DNA of 64,000 bases from Candidatus Cloacimonadota bacterium (lineage in GTDB: Bacteria > Cloacimonadota > Cloacimonadia > Cloacimonadales > Cloacimonadaceae), in the NCBI GenBank assembly GCA_029781115.1, contig JAKOXG010000009.1:1-64000 (forward strand), written 5' to 3'. The notes below the pieces were generated by a model. That model worked only from the letters and a program-made list of their open reading frames with translations, had not been told where the DNA came from and searched no databases. The stretch's first letter is position 1. The number at the start of each line of letters is the position of its first letter. Positions 28,566-37,196 of this stretch are shown piece by piece. The position numbers and the translations under genes are program-made.

Positions 28566-29126
28566 ATGAAGAAAGTCGCCATAATCCTCTTGACTCTGCT
28601 TGCCCTGATGGGCTGCGAGCTATTTAAGGTGAGAGAATCCGAACCTCCCACCAAGCCCCCCATGTGGAACAATTTTGTCACCACTTGGAACGCCTGTCTG
28701 CAAAACCTCCACTATTGCTATGGTGACGCCCGCAACGTAGTCAAATACAGCAGCCTCTTCACCACCGGCTTTCGCTTCAACTTCGCCGCACAAGACCTCA
28801 ACGATTATGGCATCAGCGGCATTTGGGGACGCACACAGGAGCAGGACATGCTCTTTTCTCTGCATGACCAATGCGACAGCCTCGGCCTTGACCTCACACC
28901 CATCCCAAACCAAACTGATCAGATAAACGCCTCAGACGCCACCATCTACCGCTCCTACATCCTGAGGGCTTACAAGAAAGACCAGCCCGCACCGGAAATC
29001 TACGAAGGCAATCTGGAGCTAAAGTTCAGGAAAGACCTTGGCAACTGGTATATAGACCACTGGAACGACTACCGTAGTGGTAGCCAGCCCACCTGGGGAA
29101 AGCTGAAGTATGACAACTCCCAATAG
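28566..29126 (+). CDS. Lipoprotein of unknown function (pair member 1)
   Basis: 186 residues. Lipobox LALMGC (Cys18) directs lipid attachment. The mature part is compact and aromatic-rich, ending WYIDHWNDYRSG. It resembles the next protein in layout: CLQNLHYCYGDARNVVKYSSL here and LLQNLERAYKERNIDIYKTL there, followed by FRF. The pattern recalls SnoaL/NTF2-like cone folds, which I infer only from length and spacing. TTGACA lies 29 nt before the ATG. Confidence 0.75.
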   Translation: MKKVAIILLTLLALMGCELFKVRESEPPTKPPMWNNFVTTWNACLQNLHYCYGDARNVVKYSSLFTTGFRFNFAAQDLNDYGISGIWGRTQEQDMLFSLHDQCDSLGLDLTPIPNQTDQINASDATIYRSYILRAYKKDQPAPEIYEGNLELKFRKDLGNWYIDHWNDYRSGSQPTWGKLKYDNSQ

Positions 29127-29697
29127 GCTCGCCATCTTTGCCCTGCTTATCCTCAGCCTCGCCTTTGGCAGCTGCCGCAACCCCTTTTGCCCCAAGATGG
29201 TGGATGAATCCGTCCAAGAGATCAAAAACAACACCCCCATCGAGCTGCTCCAGAACCTGGAAAGAGCCTATAAAGAACGCAATATCGATATCTACAAGAC
29301 ACTCCTCTCGCCGCACTTTCGCTTTGAACTCATCTCCTCTGAAGTGGGCTTGATCGGCATAGACGTCAACGGAGACGGCATCAACGACTCCTGGTGGGGC
29401 TATGATGAAGAAGTGGAATTTACAAACAATCTCTTCAAACACGGCTCCTCAGACGGCATCTATCCCCCGCCCGATGACCTGTTGCTGCGCCTGCAAATCC
29501 CGCCCGAATCGGATTGGGAAAAGGACCCCGAAGTTGGGCATGAAGACTGGATCGTCATCGGCTGTCTCTTCGATCTCTCCCTGGTCTACCACGCTTCCAA
29601 TACCAGCATCAACGCCTCCGGTGTTGCCAGATTTTATCTCGAACCCATCGGCGACCGCTGGTACATCTCCATCTGGAGGGATGAGTCATACCTGTGA
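29110..29697 (+). CDS. Lipoprotein of unknown function (pair member 2)
   Basis: 195 residues, overlapping its paralogue by 17 nt. Lipobox LAFGSC (Cys22). It contains GIDVNGDGINDSWWG, a possible calcium-binding or loop segment, and ends YLEPIGDRWYISIWRDESYL, matching the terminal W-Y-I-x-x-W of pair member 1. Both stand directly upstream of ruvX and mltG in one likely transcript. No function is assigned. Confidence 0.75.
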   Translation: MTTPNRLAIFALLILSLAFGSCRNPFCPKMVDESVQEIKNNTPIELLQNLERAYKERNIDIYKTLLSPHFRFELISSEVGLIGIDVNGDGINDSWWGYDEEVEFTNNLFKHGSSDGIYPPPDDLLLRLQIPPESDWEKDPEVGHEDWIVIGCLFDLSLVYHASNTSINASGVARFYLEPIGDRWYISIWRDESYL

Positions 29698-30113
29698 GCA
29701 GGATCCTGGCTATCGACCATGGCAGCAAAAGGATAGGCATCGCACTCAGCGACCCCTTGCGCATCTTCGCCAAGCCCTTCACCACCCTCCCAAATACCGG
29801 CTTTAAAAAGTTTATCACCGCCCTCAAGCAGATCATCTCCGAACAGGATGTAACTTTGATCGTGCTGGGCATGCCCTGGGCTATCGATGGCAGCAAAACC
29901 CCCAAGACCCTGGAAGTGGAAACCTTTGGCGAAAAGCTCAGGAAGCACTTGGATACCGAAATTGTCTTTTGGGATGAACGCTACAGTAGCTCTGAAGCGG
30001 ATGAAGCCCTCAAGACCATAGGCCTCAGCTGGGAAGAAGGCAAGACAGCCCGCGACGCCATGGCCGCAACCATGATCCTCAAAAGCTATCTGGAAAACCA
30101 TGAAAGCAGTTAA
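29694..30113 (+). CDS. ruvX: Putative pre-16S rRNA nuclease / Holliday junction resolvase, YqgF
   Basis: 139 residues, RNase H fold. Conserved LAIDHGSKRIGIALSDP (catalytic Asp), VLGMPWAIDGS, FWDERYSSSEAD and the final DAMAATMIL. The start is GTG, overlapping the preceding stop (GTGA). It overlaps mltG by 14 nt, as in many genomes where yqgF and mltG adjoin. Confidence 0.93.
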   Translation: MSRILAIDHGSKRIGIALSDPLRIFAKPFTTLPNTGFKKFITALKQIISEQDVTLIVLGMPWAIDGSKTPKTLEVETFGEKLRKHLDTEIVFWDERYSSSEADEALKTIGLSWEEGKTARDAMAATMILKSYLENHESS

Positions 30114-31092
30114 AATCATCATCCCCATAATCTTAGCTATCTTGCTCACCCTCGTGGCCGTAGTGCTCTGGAACATCTTCGCACCCTTAAGATCGCATCA
30201 GGTGGTGCTCCGCATCAAACCTGGCGACAACGCCGCCACCATCGCCCAAGCCCTCAAAGACAAAAGAATCATCCGCAACCAAGAGCTCTTCGTCATCCTG
30301 GCCAAACTGAGGAAAAGCGACAGACAGCTCAAAGCCGGCACCTACAGCTTTGGTGGCCATCTCAACCTTATCGACACCATCAAACTTCTGGAAGATGGCA
30401 ATACTGAGGCCATCCGCATCACCATCGTGCCCGGTTTCTCCCTCTATCGCAGCCTGAGAAGAATCGATGCCAGCGGCTTGGCCAGCTATGATTCGTTGCT
30501 GACCCGCGCTCAAGACCCAATCTTCATCAAGCAGCTCACCGGTATGAACATCACCAGCCTGGAAGGCTTTATGCTGCCCGAAACCTATATCTTCGACATC
30601 AGATCCCCCGTAGACAGCCTGCTCAGCATCCCGGTGCGGGAGTTTTTCAAGGTCTTGAAAAAACATGACATCAACCCCCAGCAGATACCCAACTTTTATG
30701 ATAAACTCATCCTCGCCTCCATCGTGGAAAAGGAAAGTGCCCACGCAGACGAGCGCGAGATCATCGCCGGGGTCTACCTGAACCGCCTCCGCATCGGTAT
30801 GCGCCTGCAATCCTGCCCCACCGTAGATTACCTCCTGGAGCCCTACGGCATCAAGCGCAAGGTACTCACCGACAGCGACCTCAGCATCCCCTCACCTTAC
30901 AACACCTATCTCCACGATGGCTTACCGCCCACCCCCATCTGTAACCCCTCGCTGCAAGCTATCCAAGCGGTAATCAACCCCAAACCAAACAATTACCTCT
31001 ACTTCGTCTCCAACCGCGAAGGACGCAACGATTTCTCCGCCACCTACCAGGAGCACCTGCGCAAAAAGAGAATCTACGAATCCAGAGAGTAA
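30100..31092 (+). CDS. mltG: Endolytic murein transglycosylase MltG (YceG)
   Basis: 330 residues. One N-terminal membrane helix (VKIIIPIILAILLTLVAVVL), a LysM-like subdomain (KPGDNAATIAQALKDKRII), then the YceG lytic domain with ASIVEKESAHADEREIIAGVYLNRL, whose Glu is catalytic, and the terminal YFVSNREGRNDFSATYQEH. It cleaves nascent glycan strands in the periplasm. Confidence 0.95.
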   Translation: MKAVKIIIPIILAILLTLVAVVLWNIFAPLRSHQVVLRIKPGDNAATIAQALKDKRIIRNQELFVILAKLRKSDRQLKAGTYSFGGHLNLIDTIKLLEDGNTEAIRITIVPGFSLYRSLRRIDASGLASYDSLLTRAQDPIFIKQLTGMNITSLEGFMLPETYIFDIRSPVDSLLSIPVREFFKVLKKHDINPQQIPNFYDKLILASIVEKESAHADEREIIAGVYLNRLRIGMRLQSCPTVDYLLEPYGIKRKVLTDSDLSIPSPYNTYLHDGLPPTPICNPSLQAIQAVINPKPNNYLYFVSNREGRNDFSATYQEHLRKKRIYESRE

Positions 31093-31174
31093 CTCGTACC
31101 AAAAATCCGGACTATTGTGGGTGATTGCTGCTGAAACCCGTCCAAAATTTGTTTTCCGAAAACGGAGGAAAGCG

Positions 31175-31397
31175 CAAAGATTGACTTTTCGTCTGCATTA
31201 CCCACCTGCCTGACACCAATTTTCCTCCCACTTGCCTCCTGCTCCTAACTGCCTGCTTTCTTACTCGTTAGCTGTTAGAGGAGCAGGAGAGCAGCAGGGA
31301 AGGAGTTGGGAGTCCGCATGAAATCGGCATTTGAGGGGTAGCCTGACGGGCGGTTTTAGGTGATATTATTCTACCTTGGAGTCAATAGTTGATTTTT
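31175..31397 (-). repeat. 223-bp dispersed intergenic repeat, copy B
   Basis: Opposite orientation to copy A at 16993-17215, and the same length. The boundary motif is CAAAGATTGACTTTT at 31175-31189 (1 mismatch to copy A's boundary repeat) and a more degenerate version at 31383-31397. Inside, CTCCTGCTCC and GGAGCAGGAG flank a 33-nt segment with TAAC/GTTA extending the stem, forming a long hairpin. Confidence 0.8.
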
Positions 31398-31430
31398 GGC
31401 TTGGTTTTTCTTTGAAGGATATCGCCGCTT

Positions 31431-31455
31431 AACACCTACTAAAATGGTAGGTGTT
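31431..31455. repeat. 9-bp inverted repeat
   Basis: AACACCTAC and GTAGGTGTT around a 7-nt loop. There is no T-tract on the minus strand, so a terminator role for the transporter is uncertain. Confidence 0.55.
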
Positions 31456-31525
31456 CATTGGCTGTTTTGCTCAGAAAAATGTCCGGATTTTCAATAAGGG
31501 TCACAAATGTGGCGTGGCTTGCCAC

Positions 31526-32824
31526 CTACAGCCCTCGCAGCCAGAAATACCTTACCAGGATATATACTGCAGAAACCACCAAGGTATTGAAGGTAAACAG
31601 CGCACCTATAACGGTGAACTGTTTAAAGGTGATGCGAAAGCCGTTGCGATTGGCGATTCCCACCGCCACGATGTTACTTGATGCACCGATCAGCGTTCCA
31701 TTTCCACCCAAACAGGTTCCCAGTGCCAAAGACCACCACACCGGGTGCATATCCACCCCAGCCCCGAGCATGCTTCCCATCGTTTTCACCATGGGTATCA
31801 TCGCCGCCACAAAAGGCACGTTATCGATAAAGGCAGAGAGTATTCCAGACATCCAGAGTATCATCATCGAAGCCTTTTTGGTATCTCCCTGTGTAGAAGC
31901 CACGATGGCGTTGGCCATTTGGTCTATCAGTCCCGTTTTCACCAGGCTTTCCACCAGAATGAACAGGCCGATAAAGAAAAACAGCGTCACCCAATCTATA
32001 TCACGCATCAGCACTTGATCCACTTCTTTGCGATTGCTCATCAGCATCAGTATCAGCCCTGCCGTCATGGATATGGTGGCGATTTCCACGTGCAGCACAC
32101 TCTGCATAGCCAAAGCTAACAGCATCAAGCCCAGCACCACCAAGCTACGGATCAGGAGCTTTCTATCTTTGATCAGCGTATCTTCTTTATAGCTCAAGAG
32201 GCGCGCTCTGTTTTCGTTTGTGACAGTCAGTTTTTTACGATAGATCAGATACATCAAAACCACGCTGGTGCCCGATGCGATCAGTATTGGCGGCGTGAGG
32301 TTGAAAAGAAAGTCCAAAAAGGTGTAAGACGTTGCGCTGCCGATCAGGATGTTGGGAGGATCGCCCACCATCGTTGCTGCGCCGCCCATATTGGAAGCGA
32401 TCACCATGGTGATGATGAAGGATACAGGCGATATCTTGAGCTCGTCGCAGATCAACATCACCACCGGCACCAGGATCATCACTGTAGTTACGCTGCCCAA
32501 AAAAGCGGAGAGGAAAGCCGTGACCAAAAACATCAAGATCATGATCCACAAGGGCTTACCCCTGGCCACCTTGGCCGTCTTGATCGCCAGATACATAAAG
32601 ACGCCCGTTTTCTTGAGCACCGAGATTACCATCATCATGCCAATCAAAAAGAAGATCACATTCCAGTCCACCGCCAAGAGAGCTTCCTGTTGGGTCAAAA
32701 TCCCCACGAGAATGATCGTAAAGCCACCTATCATGGCAGCAAGCATCTTATTTACCCACTCTGTGATGATCAACACATAGGTCACCACAAAGATGGCCAA
32801 AGCGAGAACCATAAAGAACATCAT
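31526..32824 (-). CDS. ArsB/NhaD/SLC13-type ion transporter
   Basis: 432 residues with about eleven membrane helices. It carries both re-entrant-loop regions of the ion transporter superfamily: SNMGGAATMVGDPPNILIGS in the first half and LGGNGTLIGASSNIVAVGIA in the second. Substrates of this group include arsenite, sodium/proton and dicarboxylates; none can be chosen from sequence. It is 2 nt downstream of an EIIA/CBS protein, suggesting that protein senses or regulates the transport. Confidence 0.85.
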   Translation of the reverse strand: MMFFMVLALAIFVVTYVLIITEWVNKMLAAMIGGFTIILVGILTQQEALLAVDWNVIFFLIGMMMVISVLKKTGVFMYLAIKTAKVARGKPLWIMILMFLVTAFLSAFLGSVTTVMILVPVVMLICDELKISPVSFIITMVIASNMGGAATMVGDPPNILIGSATSYTFLDFLFNLTPPILIASGTSVVLMYLIYRKKLTVTNENRARLLSYKEDTLIKDRKLLIRSLVVLGLMLLALAMQSVLHVEIATISMTAGLILMLMSNRKEVDQVLMRDIDWVTLFFFIGLFILVESLVKTGLIDQMANAIVASTQGDTKKASMMILWMSGILSAFIDNVPFVAAMIPMVKTMGSMLGAGVDMHPVWWSLALGTCLGGNGTLIGASSNIVAVGIANRNGFRITFKQFTVIGALFTFNTLVVSAVYILVRYFWLRGL

Positions 32825-32826
32825 TG

Positions 32827-33732
32827 TTAAGCCCTTATCACCTTTCTCACTATGTCCTTGGCAGTGATTATGCCTTTGAGGATGCCATCTTCCACCACGC
32901 AGAAAACTCGCCTTTGGTGATGGATCATCATGCTCACCGTCTCGATGATCGAAGCTGAAGGCTCCAGCGTCGGCGGTTCTTTATCCATAAAGTCCTGCAC
33001 CAGCAGGGTATGCTCCTGTTCAAAAATCCTCTCCAGGGGCTCCACCGATTGCAGGAAATTGAGGTTGTCTATACTCAACATATAATCCGGCACCCCTATC
33101 TTAAGCATATTGAGGATGTGCACTTCGCCCAAAAACCGTCCCGCTTCATCCACCACGGGAAACACGGCATGTCCATACCTGTTGATCAGCGAGTTGAGAT
33201 TGCCCAGGGTGTAGTCCGGTCCCAATGTGATCGGTTTTGGCGTCATGATGTCTTCCAAATGCAGGCTTTTGCTGATCTGTATCTTCTCCTTATCAAAGGC
33301 TACAAAGATGTCATGCGCATTCTCGCAGGCAAAGATGCGCCCCATAAACTCCGCATTTTGGGATACCTTCAGCAGTGCCGCCACGATATTCAGATACAAC
33401 CTTGAAGATGCAATATCCGTGAGAATCATGGCAATCCAGCGCACCTGAACACCGTCATAATCTATCGGGTGCTTCAAAAAACAAAGACACACTATTGTGT
33501 CGTTTAAGTCCTCCAAACGCACATGCGGAATGGCCAAGCCCGAAGGATAGCCCACGCTGGCCTCCCGGTCGCGTTCCAATATCTTCTTCAGCAGCATATC
33601 ATCGCAGGTATTGGATTCTTTACCATATACCTTACATATCGCTGCTATCATGTTTTTATAGATCTGCTCCCGATCAAGCGCATCATTCTCCATCAAGATG
33701 GTGCGTTGGTTTAAAAAGCTGGATAACAACAT
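32827..33732 (-). CDS. PTS EIIA-like domain fused to two CBS domains
   Basis: 301 residues from the ATG after AGGAG. The N-terminal 150 residues are PTS_EIIA type 2, with the phospho-histidine region LAIPHVRLEDLND. The C-terminal half is a CBS pair (DIMTPKPITLGPDYTL and DFMDKEPPTLEPSASI, ending ITAKDIVRKVI). No PTS permease or HPr is nearby. A regulatory role for the co-transcribed ion transporter is likely, with adenine nucleotides binding the CBS pair. This is inference. Confidence 0.82.
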   Translation of the reverse strand: MLLSSFLNQRTILMENDALDREQIYKNMIAAICKVYGKESNTCDDMLLKKILERDREASVGYPSGLAIPHVRLEDLNDTIVCLCFLKHPIDYDGVQVRWIAMILTDIASSRLYLNIVAALLKVSQNAEFMGRIFACENAHDIFVAFDKEKIQISKSLHLEDIMTPKPITLGPDYTLGNLNSLINRYGHAVFPVVDEAGRFLGEVHILNMLKIGVPDYMLSIDNLNFLQSVEPLERIFEQEHTLLVQDFMDKEPPTLEPSASIIETVSMMIHHQRRVFCVVEDGILKGIITAKDIVRKVIRA

Positions 33733-34135
33733 CTTAGGCTCCTGCAATCGTTATTTTGGTACAGACTACGAAAAACCTCATTTTCTGGCAAGTGATTTAT
33801 CGCTTGACAGCATCCGATACTTCAATATTCTGTGCCCCACGATGAATATTAACAATATGGCCCGTACGACACACGACAGTTTTCTGAGCCGCCTGGCTCA
33901 GATGGGGACTCCTTTTGTCCTTACTGCCAGACGGGATGGTGCTGAAATGAGCAACCAACGATAGACCGCTGCCCAATGCGCCTCTTGAAGTCGTGATTTG
34001 AAGGCGACCTCAAGTGAAGCTCTCCAAATGGCGGTGTAGCCCTTTGAAGTAGCACAGTCTGTCGAAATTCTGAACCCAATAGTTCAGTTCCCAACCATCT
34101 AACCTGCAACCGCACCCTATCCATAGGAGCATAGT
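33733..34135. other. Intergenic region between EIIA/CBS gene and ABC exporter unit
   Basis: It contains a plus-strand promoter-like site (TTGACA 33804-33809, TATTCTG 33826-33832) and a hairpin CTGAGCC/GGCTCAG at 33884-33901. I see no convincing gene; open frames here lack ribosome sites and recognisable motifs. Confidence 0.5.
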
Positions 34136-34318
34136 ATGCGAAAAGTCATGTTAATATTGATCTTATTACTTGTTACCAGCTTGCCTCAAGGCTTTGAAGT
34201 CCCGTCATGCGGGCGTGCTGTGCCTGAGGATTTTTGCTTCATTTCAGATTCCGTGAGTTTCATCAAGATATTGAATTGTAAGGAGGTAACATCATGTCGA
34301 CAAAGACAAAAAAGATGA
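34136..34318 (+). CDS. Possible small exported protein or decayed gene
   Basis: 60 residues. AGGAG precedes the ATG and the N-terminus is a good export signal (MRKVMLILILLLVTSLPQGF), but the remainder (VPSCGRAVPEDFCFISDSV) shows no recognisable domain and runs into the start of the ABC exporter. It may be the surviving head of a truncated exported protein, or a leader peptide. Confidence 0.35.
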   Translation: MRKVMLILILLLVTSLPQGFEVPSCGRAVPEDFCFISDSVSFIKILNCKEVTSCRQRQKR

Positions 34319-36075
34319 GCCACAGAGCTCTCATTGTTTGGTTTATCAAGCATCGCTTCCGCAAAGAGTTTCTGCAGATCACGCTTCTGGCACTGCTTGC
34401 GGCTTTGCTGTCCACACCCATCCCCTTTATCTACAGGACCGTGATTGACGGCTTGGAAGGCCTGCCCACCAAGGAACTGTTAGGCTTGGCAATCCTCTAC
34501 GTAGTGCTGATCATTCTCGAAGTCCTCGTTGAATTTTGGAGAGAGAAGGCCTTGACAACCTTCGATTGGTCGGCATATTCCGCCATGGCCACCGATACAT
34601 ACAGAGCGATTGTCAAACTCCCCTACCATATTTCCGGCAAACGAAGCTCATCGGATTTGATCAAGTTAATGAGCACGGACAGCTACTATCTCCAAGGTGC
34701 CATCGTATACGGTACCACCAGAGTGATTTCACTGCTGATCCGCTTTATTGTCGATCTCGTCGTCATGTATATCCTCTTTGGCTGGGGTATCCTGGGTGTG
34801 ATTGTGGTCTTGCCGGTGTATTATCTGCTGATCAAAAAAAGCGTGAAAAACGTGGATAAATACGATCGTGAGCACGATGACAAGTTAGAGACCTGGTATG
34901 ACGACTCCTACTCGCCCCTCCATCGCTTGAAGGAAGTGAAGTCGAGGCGGCTGGAGAATTTCCTCATGACAAATATCAGCAAATCCAGCCAAGACGTCAG
35001 TACCACGGGTGTGAAGACAGGCAGAGCAAAGAATGTGCTATACTCCCTTTATGACTTTTTCGATAAAGGAGTTTATGTTACCATCTTCCTGGTAGGTGTT
35101 TACGGAGTCATCAAAGGACACCTGAGCTTGGGAACCCTGTTTGCCATCTTCTATGTGTCCTCATCTATAATATCCAAGCTGAACTCTCTCTGCATAGCGA
35201 TCAGTGATGATTATCACCGCAGGATCCCGTCTTTGGATCGCTTGGCAGAATTGTATGCTGTCGAAGTGGACAGCCCCCAGCAGCAGCCACCGGATTTACC
35301 CGCACTCAAGGTGGAGTTCCGGGATGTGAAGTTCGCCTATCCTGAATCCAAATTTGAACTCAGCATCCCCGCCCTGACTCTATCCAAAAACAAGAGATAT
35401 GTTCTGGTAGGCCGGACGGGCTCCGGCAAATCCACCCTCTTTGATCTCCTGAATGGAATCATGCATCCAGACGCAGGCAACATCTTGATCAACGGCACCA
35501 AAACCACCGAGATCGCCGAAGATTGGTGGAAAAAGAACTGCTTTGTTCTGCTGCAGGATTCCTATATCTTCCGCGGCACTATTGAGGACAACATTCTCCT
35601 TGGTGATACCGAACTTCAGCCAGACCTCGACAATCTGATAGCAGAGCATGGGTTTGCCACCTTCTTTGAGCGTTTTACCGACGGCATCAAGACCAACCCC
35701 AAAGAAGGCAAGGAGCTTTCCGGCGGTGAAAAACGCATGGTCTGCCTGCTGAGGCTACTGCTGAAACAGCAGTATCAGATGATCCTGGTGGACGAGGGCA
35801 AGACGGGGCTGGATGCGGAACTGAGAGTGAAGATAGATGCCCTGATGCAGGAAGTGGTGGCCAATCGCCTCTCGTTGACCATTACCCACGACTTGGCTGA
35901 GGTCACCCGCTACGATGAGGTGCTCTTTGTGAGTGAGGGAACCGTGATCCAGGATCAGCACGAGAACCTGATGGAGGATAATCAGGATTACCGGGAACTG
36001 ATGGAGGTGGGAGCGGCTTCGCCGCATCAAAACATCATCTTCAGCAGCTCCTCAGTATCCACATCCCCAAAATAG
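34294..36075 (+). CDS. ABC exporter, fused membrane and ATPase domains
   Basis: 593 residues, a half-transporter. Six-helix membrane domain about 20-310, ATPase about 340-575: Walker A GRTGSGKST, Q-loop FVLLQDSYIF, signature LSGGEKRM, Walker B MILVDEGKTGLD and H-loop LTITHD. The Walker B/D-loop segment reads DEGKTGLD instead of the usual DEATSALD, but the catalytic Glu is kept. The substrate is unknown. AAGGAGG lies 6 nt before the ATG. Its last 49 nt overlap the 3' end of the convergent lplA. Confidence 0.88.
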   Translation: MSTKTKKMSHRALIVWFIKHRFRKEFLQITLLALLAALLSTPIPFIYRTVIDGLEGLPTKELLGLAILYVVLIILEVLVEFWREKALTTFDWSAYSAMATDTYRAIVKLPYHISGKRSSSDLIKLMSTDSYYLQGAIVYGTTRVISLLIRFIVDLVVMYILFGWGILGVIVVLPVYYLLIKKSVKNVDKYDREHDDKLETWYDDSYSPLHRLKEVKSRRLENFLMTNISKSSQDVSTTGVKTGRAKNVLYSLYDFFDKGVYVTIFLVGVYGVIKGHLSLGTLFAIFYVSSSIISKLNSLCIAISDDYHRRIPSLDRLAELYAVEVDSPQQQPPDLPALKVEFRDVKFAYPESKFELSIPALTLSKNKRYVLVGRTGSGKSTLFDLLNGIMHPDAGNILINGTKTTEIAEDWWKKNCFVLLQDSYIFRGTIEDNILLGDTELQPDLDNLIAEHGFATFFERFTDGIKTNPKEGKELSGGEKRMVCLLRLLLKQQYQMILVDEGKTGLDAELRVKIDALMQEVVANRLSLTITHDLAEVTRYDEVLFVSEGTVIQDQHENLMEDNQDYRELMEVGAASPHQNIIFSSSSVSTSPK

Positions 36076-37007
36076 CGCTCCACCTTCAGCTCACTCAGCA
36101 GCTTACGCAACACCTCCTCATTGTGCTCCACGCCGGTCAGTTTTGCCTCCAATTCCGCCGAATCTTCCTGCCCGAAGTAGTCGCCAAAGAAGCGTATCCC
36201 CTCGATCTTCCCCCGCTTGACCTCAAAATAGACCTCGATCGTGCCCGCATTGCTGCGCATGCCTCTGTGATTTGAATAGGCCGGCGACTCTGAATAGTTC
36301 CAGCTCCACCGGTCATACTTCTCATCACAGAGCTTTTGTATCCCTTGCTTTTCTGCCTCACTGAAGCGATACTCCTGCAAGTCCGGATATTGCTGTTTCA
36401 CCCTCTTTTGCAGCAGCCTGATAAACTCCTCCATCTTCACGGGTTCATCCAGATGTTGGTTTACGGTAGTGACTCTCGAGCGCACGGACTTCACCGCTTT
36501 ATCCTTAAACTTGAGCGGATTGGCCTTCAGCGCCTTGGTCAGCTCCTCGATCTTGCTGTCAAACATCACCGTTCCGTGCTGGATCACACGCCCCATCAGC
36601 ACCGCCTTGGCATTGCCGGAAAACTTCATCCCGTCGATCAGCAGATCGTTGCGCCCCTCGAGGTATGCCTTCACGCCCAATGAGTTGAGCACATCCAGAA
36701 TCGGTGCCGTATACTTCTGAAAAGAGATCGCCTTTTCCTTCTCATCCGTCACGATAAAGCTGAAATTGAGGTTGCCCAGATCATGAAACACCGCTCCCCC
36801 ACCTGTCAGCCGTCTCACCACCGGGATCTTGTGCTCGTTTACATATTCGCTATTGATCTCAGAAAGTGTGTTCTGATGCTTGCCGATGATGATCGAAGGC
36901 GCATTGATATAGATCAAAAACACGTCCTCGGCGATGTTGCGAAGGATAAACTCCTCTGTGGCTATGTTGAAGGGTGCATAATTGCTTTCGCTGATGATGA
37001 ATAACAT
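36027..37007 (-). CDS. lplA: Lipoate--protein ligase
   Basis: 326 residues. It activates lipoate with ATP and attaches it to E2/H-protein lysines. Signature blocks are IVRRLTGGG-type VVRRLTGGGAVFHDLGNLNF, DLLIDGMKFSGNAKAV and the C-terminal accessory domain. The 3' end overlaps the convergent ABC exporter by 49 nt, so antisense transcription is possible there. Confidence 0.93.
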   Translation of the reverse strand: MLFIISESNYAPFNIATEEFILRNIAEDVFLIYINAPSIIIGKHQNTLSEINSEYVNEHKIPVVRRLTGGGAVFHDLGNLNFSFIVTDEKEKAISFQKYTAPILDVLNSLGVKAYLEGRNDLLIDGMKFSGNAKAVLMGRVIQHGTVMFDSKIEELTKALKANPLKFKDKAVKSVRSRVTTVNQHLDEPVKMEEFIRLLQKRVKQQYPDLQEYRFSEAEKQGIQKLCDEKYDRWSWNYSESPAYSNHRGMRSNAGTIEVYFEVKRGKIEGIRFFGDYFGQEDSAELEAKLTGVEHNEEVLRKLLSELKVERYFGDVDTEELLKMMF

Positions 37008-37042
37008 GTCTTTTTACTCCTTGGTTGCGCTCCTACTTTCCC

Positions 37043-37072
37043 AAGGCAAAAACATCGGCCTTTTTTGTCAAG
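37043..37072 (-). promoter_or_regulatory. Putative promoter of lplA
   Basis: TTGACA at 37072-37067 and CCTTG ending 24 nt downstream. The ATG follows 36 nt later. Confidence 0.35.
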
Positions 37073-37129
37073 AGCCAAGCCGGATGAACCACCCCATCAT
37101 AGAGATGAAGCCGCCTGCGATCTTTCCAC

Positions 37130-37159
37130 TTGACAATATCGGCACACTCCTTTACGATG
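37130..37159 (+). promoter_or_regulatory. Putative promoter of the 37197 lipoprotein gene
   Basis: TTGACA at 37130-37135 and TACGATG at 37153-37159. The gene starts at 37197 after AAAGGAG. Confidence 0.45.
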
Positions 37160-37196
37160 CGGCTCAACGATATTTTCCCAGCCAAAGGAGAACCCC

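Larger units (their letters stand above)
31093..31525. other. Convergent intergenic region after mltG
   Basis: No gene. It holds copy B of the 223-bp repeat and a 9-bp inverted repeat at 31431-31455. Neither has the T-tract expected of a classic terminator, though either could block read-through from the two converging genes. Confidence 0.6.

Noticed and set aside
33698-33964. Plus-strand frame between the EIIA/CBS gene and the ABC exporter
   Set aside because: No ribosome site, partly antisense to the EIIA/CBS gene, no domain or signal peptide.
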